This document shows, one piece after another, positions 60,481 to 64,000 of a stretch of DNA of 64,000 nucleotides (position 1 is its first letter; each line of letters begins with the position of its first letter). The notes below the pieces were generated by a model, which did no database searches, was not told where the DNA came from, and saw nothing but the letters and a program-made list of their open reading frames with translations. Position numbers and translations under genes: made by a program. The DNA lies in the NCBI GenBank assembly GCA_963457665.1, contig OY735222.1, positions 35,157,891 to 35,221,890 on the forward strand. The letters are read 5' to 3'. The stretch is from Thysanoteuthis rhombus (taxonomy: Eukaryota > Mollusca > Cephalopoda > Oegopsida > Thysanoteuthidae).

Positions 60481-60612
60481 GATCCCCCATTCTTACAAGG
60501 CGAATATATCATTTAGCCAAGACAACATAAATAGAATAAACAATTGAAGAAAATGAAGCTGACTGGGGAGCTGCTTCAACGTAACGATGCTCTCACCATT
60601 GGGCTAAACAGT
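60481..60612 (-). mobile_element. tRNA-derived SINE, copy C
   Basis: On the minus strand it begins with TTTAGCCCAATGGTGAGAGC, a good A box. It continues to CTTCATTTTCTTCAATTG, TTTATTCTATTTATG, TTGGCTAAATGATATATTCG and ends near AATGGGGGATC. The body aligns with copies A and B; the B box has decayed. This copy shows the 5' half that the palindromic pair lacks. Confidence 0.6.
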
Positions 60613-62640
60613 TTTTTTCTAGTTGGGATCATCAGTTGTTTATCATGTAATCTTTTCAGGGAATCACAGACCAAGCAGCTATAAGATCATGGCTCTCCAG
60701 TAGTGTTGATCAAACTTCCTCTAAAGCTACGATATCAATATACAGTTACATTTTATTATTTGAAGGTCGTGTCGTAATACATGTAGTTCGTTATTTCAAG
60801 TAGGGTACTATAATAATGTATTGTATATTCAATGTTCGTGTCAATTCTATTGAGTGCTCTCCCATGTGAATATTCAATCTGTTATGTCGGTTTTAATCTC
60901 GGACTGTATGCAAACGAAGTTATATCATCTTTAAGAAGACTAGTTAGTCAGAAAAATTGAGTTGATTTTATACAGACGTATTCAACCGAACAATCTTACG
61001 AAATGTTCTAAGATCACTAACCTTGGACTGGATTATTCACATCTCAATTCCAGCAGTATTTTGATTTTTTCTATTTAAAATGGACTTTTATTTATGGCTG
61101 AGACGAAACTAAATAGCATTCTAGCGGATAGTAACACCTATGTAGACTATTCAATCAATATATCTCAGACATTTTTTCCATTTGGTATTCCGTGTCCTAT
61201 CTCCCAGCCCAGCCCATTACCTATTCACATTTCCACTAAAGACCCTCAATTTCTTGTGCCAGTGCTCAGTTCATCCAATCGATTGTTGTCTGATCACATC
61301 AAACCCTGGCGCCAAAGGTTCTTTATTTCTGAAAGTACAGAGACATCCAGCCTCTTATTCGCATGAGCAAAAGCTAGGATTAAAGGATAGAAGGTAGTCT
61401 GTGTGCTTGTGTGCCGGAAAATGAACTGCTAGCATCTATTTTCATCAGTTTTTCAAATGGTTTTAGTTGCTTGCTTGCTCCCACCCCGTTGGTATAAGAG
61501 ACTAAAAGTATTTGTTGGGGAGATGTAGAGGCGTCAATCAACGGACCATGGATTTGTATCGAGTAGCGTAAAAGAAAGAGACGGATGCAATTCCTCTCCA
61601 ATGTATAAATTTGACATCGGAATATTGTGAATATCTGTTAGTGTGCATGTGTATCATACTGATACATCTTCGTATATACATATATGTGTGTATGTACACA
61701 TGCGTATGTGTGTATGTACACATGCGTATGTGTGTGTGCATATATTTATGTGTGTGTATATAAATATTTAGGGAATATGTGATTTGATGTCCTTTGGATC
61801 TTGTGGGAGCTTTTGGGGATGACTTTTTCTTCTAAGCATCTAGTAAAGAAGCCTTACCCGCAAACAAAATCATCAGAATATGTATACTTATAACAAACCA
61901 ATGCTTCTTTAGTTTCGACAGAAATTCCTACCATCATCTGAATATGTATGTACGTGTATATCTATGTGTGTGTGCATATTTGAGTGTGTGTTCAAGAAAT
62001 GAAGACAAATAGAAGAAAGGCAAATTCCCACACCCCCAAAGCAGTTTCGACTGTGTGGTCATCCTCAAGGGAGTGAGTAATATACTCTAATGCTATTTGT
62101 ATAAATGACGATGGATCAGTTGTTTCAAATCATATAGGTATACAAATACACGGGGAGAGGGATGATGGAGAATGAGGGAGAAGGGTAAAAGAAGGGAGAG
62201 AGGAATGTATTGGTAGACAGAAAAATTGTCTTGAAATTCTCGCCAGAATTATACAAAGAAAAACAAAAACATATTTTTCCAATTGCTGTTCGTTACTGAC
62301 TTTTTGTCGTTCTGCAGTCGTCAACTGAAAACCTGATGCCCAGAAGGAGTGGATATGAAAGTCACTTGCAGCTGCAATAGCCTATTTTAACGATATGCGC
62401 ATCAACTCTGCCCCCCCCCAGTTGTTCACTCTCAACAAAAGGAAGCTTTGTTAGTTGTAGGCCCACGCATATTATTGGGGACAAAATGAAACAGTGTGGA
62501 AATGCAGCAGGCTTCTCTCTTCTAAAGAGAACGATATTATATTACATAATGATGCTGTCAATTCACAATCTTTGCCTAAGTCGAAGTTCTTGTCTTATGG
62601 GAAATGCATTGCCGGGTTGCCAAATGTCTTTTGTTTGGTC
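60613..62640. other. Intergenic; TG-rich tract
   Basis: A TGTGTATGTACACATGCG-type low-complexity region lies at about 61670-61765. The short open frames show no protein features. A C9 run is at about 62411-62419. Confidence 0.5.
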
Positions 62641-62647
62641 TTGGGAC

Positions 62648-62720
62648 CAGTGGTGTATCTAGGGTATCACAGGTATGGCACATGCCCTGAGTGCCACTTG
62701 GCGGAGGGGAGACATCTAGA
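62648..62720 (+). mobile_element. Candidate DNA-transposon terminus
   Basis: CAGTGGTGTATCTAGGGTAT followed by GGCACATGCCCTGAGTGCCA resembles the CAGTGGCGTATCTAGGG-type ends of dispersed DNA elements in many animal genomes. No opposite end was found in the window. Confidence 0.35.
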
Positions 62721-63976
62721 AGGGTCTGCTTGAACACTCTCTATGATAATCAGACGAGCCATCCTCGCATTGTGAAAAACAATTCTCTTGATGTATGACC
62801 TGTCTTTGATAATCATAGACGAGAAGGTCAAGGATGGCTGGATCGTTAAACTACTTACGAATGATTCAGTGTAAATACAGGAACCCAATGACTACATCAC
62901 AGTGCCACAGCTTAGCGCCAACTGGCTGGGAGACTAATCTCCTGTGCAAACTAGGTAGCTTGTCCAAAATTTGGCGAAAGAGTGGGAAGTCATCCAAGTG
63001 AAAAGATATCAGGATTGGGGTAAATGGAAGTTGATTTAGGGAGGAAAACTGTTAACCCCGCCTTTTATGTTTCGTTCAGGAAAAAAAAAAAACTCCGGGT
63101 ATACAAGTTCCCCACGCCATCTGAAAGCGTTCCTATAAAAGCTTTTCGTGGACTGAAATATTGTTAAGCGAAGAAACAATTAATTCCATTTTATGAAAAC
63201 AGTTCGTGAGCGTCTGAGACCCCCAAAATGGTTAGGAGGGTGTGTCGAAATTAATCAGTGGAAGTCATATTCATGGGAGATACAAGAGATACTGGAGTGT
63301 TGATAAGAGAGGGAGTGCGCTGCTCCAGTAATGGCTTATTGCAAAACAAAAGCTGATTACGCTGTCTACGTAAGGAATGGAGCAGTCACTCACCAATGAC
63401 GAGACCTCCTATTTGTAGGACAGGGGGAAAAGAGATTTCCACTTGGTAGAGTTTTATCCGTCACAATGTCACAGTATGGAGGTTCCTAGAAGGGATGGAA
63501 TCACTATCAAAGGCTTGCTCTTCCGTTAGTTATCGATCTATAATTGATATCAAGTAGACTCGGACTTGTGAATTCAATCCGCGGTGGATGTCTCATTGTA
63601 GGATCCGAGAAGGTTTTGCGAAGAAAACGCAAGTACGTGTCTACGAAAACATAATATCGACACGCCTATTTCTCTCTCTCTTCCTGTTGAATTTTACCTT
63701 TTCACTCATTGGGAAAACTAACTAATGCACAAACAATTGACTCAGTCGTTTGCCCAGTTCCGAGTAAACCACCGTTCACACCCAGTCATAATTAATTTCA
63801 TTCTCCGTCAGTTTGCTGCATTCACTTATATATGTCACGATTTCTTCCTCTCCTCCCCTTCCCTTTTCTCTTTGTGTGTGCGTATGTGTGTCTCTTCTCT
63901 TTACGTCACACTCAATCATAGGAAATGTCCCAAATGACGTGTATGAAGGAAATCAGTCGAGCCACGGGACGAGTCC
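62721..63976. other. Intergenic, no recognised gene
   Basis: CpG density is normal, with an A12 run at about 63080-63091. Nothing coding recognised. Confidence 0.5.
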
Positions 63977-63997
63977 GTATCATTTTGAAAATGATAC
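63977..63997. repeat. Perfect 9-bp hairpin at the window edge
   Basis: GTATCATTT and AAATGATAC pair perfectly across TGA. It may belong to a repeat cut off by the window end. Confidence 0.6.
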
Positions 63998-64000
63998 AAT

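Noticed and set aside
63940-64000. Possible hammerhead ribozyme at the window edge (GACGAGTCC next to a hairpin with GAAA)
   Set aside because: The CUGANGA and GAAA core elements are not in the required order, and GGACGAGTCC is a bare palindrome.
1-64000. CRISPR arrays, operons, prophage or other prokaryotic systems
   Set aside because: No spaced direct-repeat arrays, no Shine-Dalgarno-led gene clusters and no dense coding. Splice sites and repeats are eukaryotic.

Overview
This is animal nuclear DNA: AT-rich, full of homopolymers, microsatellites and decayed transposons, with canonical GT-AG splice sites and a gene density of one recognisable protein-coding gene in 64 kb. That gene is dystroglycan (DAG1 orthologue) on the + strand. 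It retains the furin site, the matriglycan acceptor motif, the alpha/beta self-cleavage site and the dystrophin-binding tail of the vertebrate protein. The host is therefore a metazoan. The repeat content and strong CpG mosaicism suggest an invertebrate such as a mollusc, another lophotrochozoan or an invertebrate deuterostome; I cannot name the species.

Layout. 1-21.8 kb is 5' intergenic or far-upstream DNA with roughly normal CpG content. It holds transposon debris: a hAT-like end, a 334-bp MITE with 76-bp inverted arms, a broken RTE-like LINE fragment, an inverted repeat at 9 kb and a duplicated repeat at 10.4-10.8 kb. It also holds a TATA+Inr-like candidate core promoter at 15.3 kb and a large CT/TA microsatellite at 21.6 kb. 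At 21.9 kb CpG drops about five-fold and stays low to about 50.7 kb. This CpG-poor block brackets the dystroglycan gene: 5'UTR/first coding exon (24154-24807), a 20.6-kb phase-0 intron (24808-45451), the large second coding exon (45452-47632) and a probable 3'UTR of 2-2.5 kb. From 50.7 kb to the end CpG is normal again. That part holds tRNA-like SINEs (including a head-to-head palindromic pair), hAT termini, a solo LINE tail and long TA tracts, with no recognisable gene.

How it fits together. The two coding exons join in frame to an 879-codon dystroglycan precursor (831 if the better-placed Met49 is used). It would be cleaved by furin, glycosylated at a conserved TPT acceptor, split into alpha and beta subunits by its SEA-like domain, anchored by one membrane helix and coupled to dystrophin through a C-terminal PPPY motif. 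The intron is a trap for mobile elements: an RTE tail on the minus strand, a pogo-like MITE, a 0.6-0.8 kb dispersed repeat present twice, and a tandem pair of tRNA-like units. Everything outside the dystroglycan gene is annotated as repeats or as sequence in which I see nothing definite.
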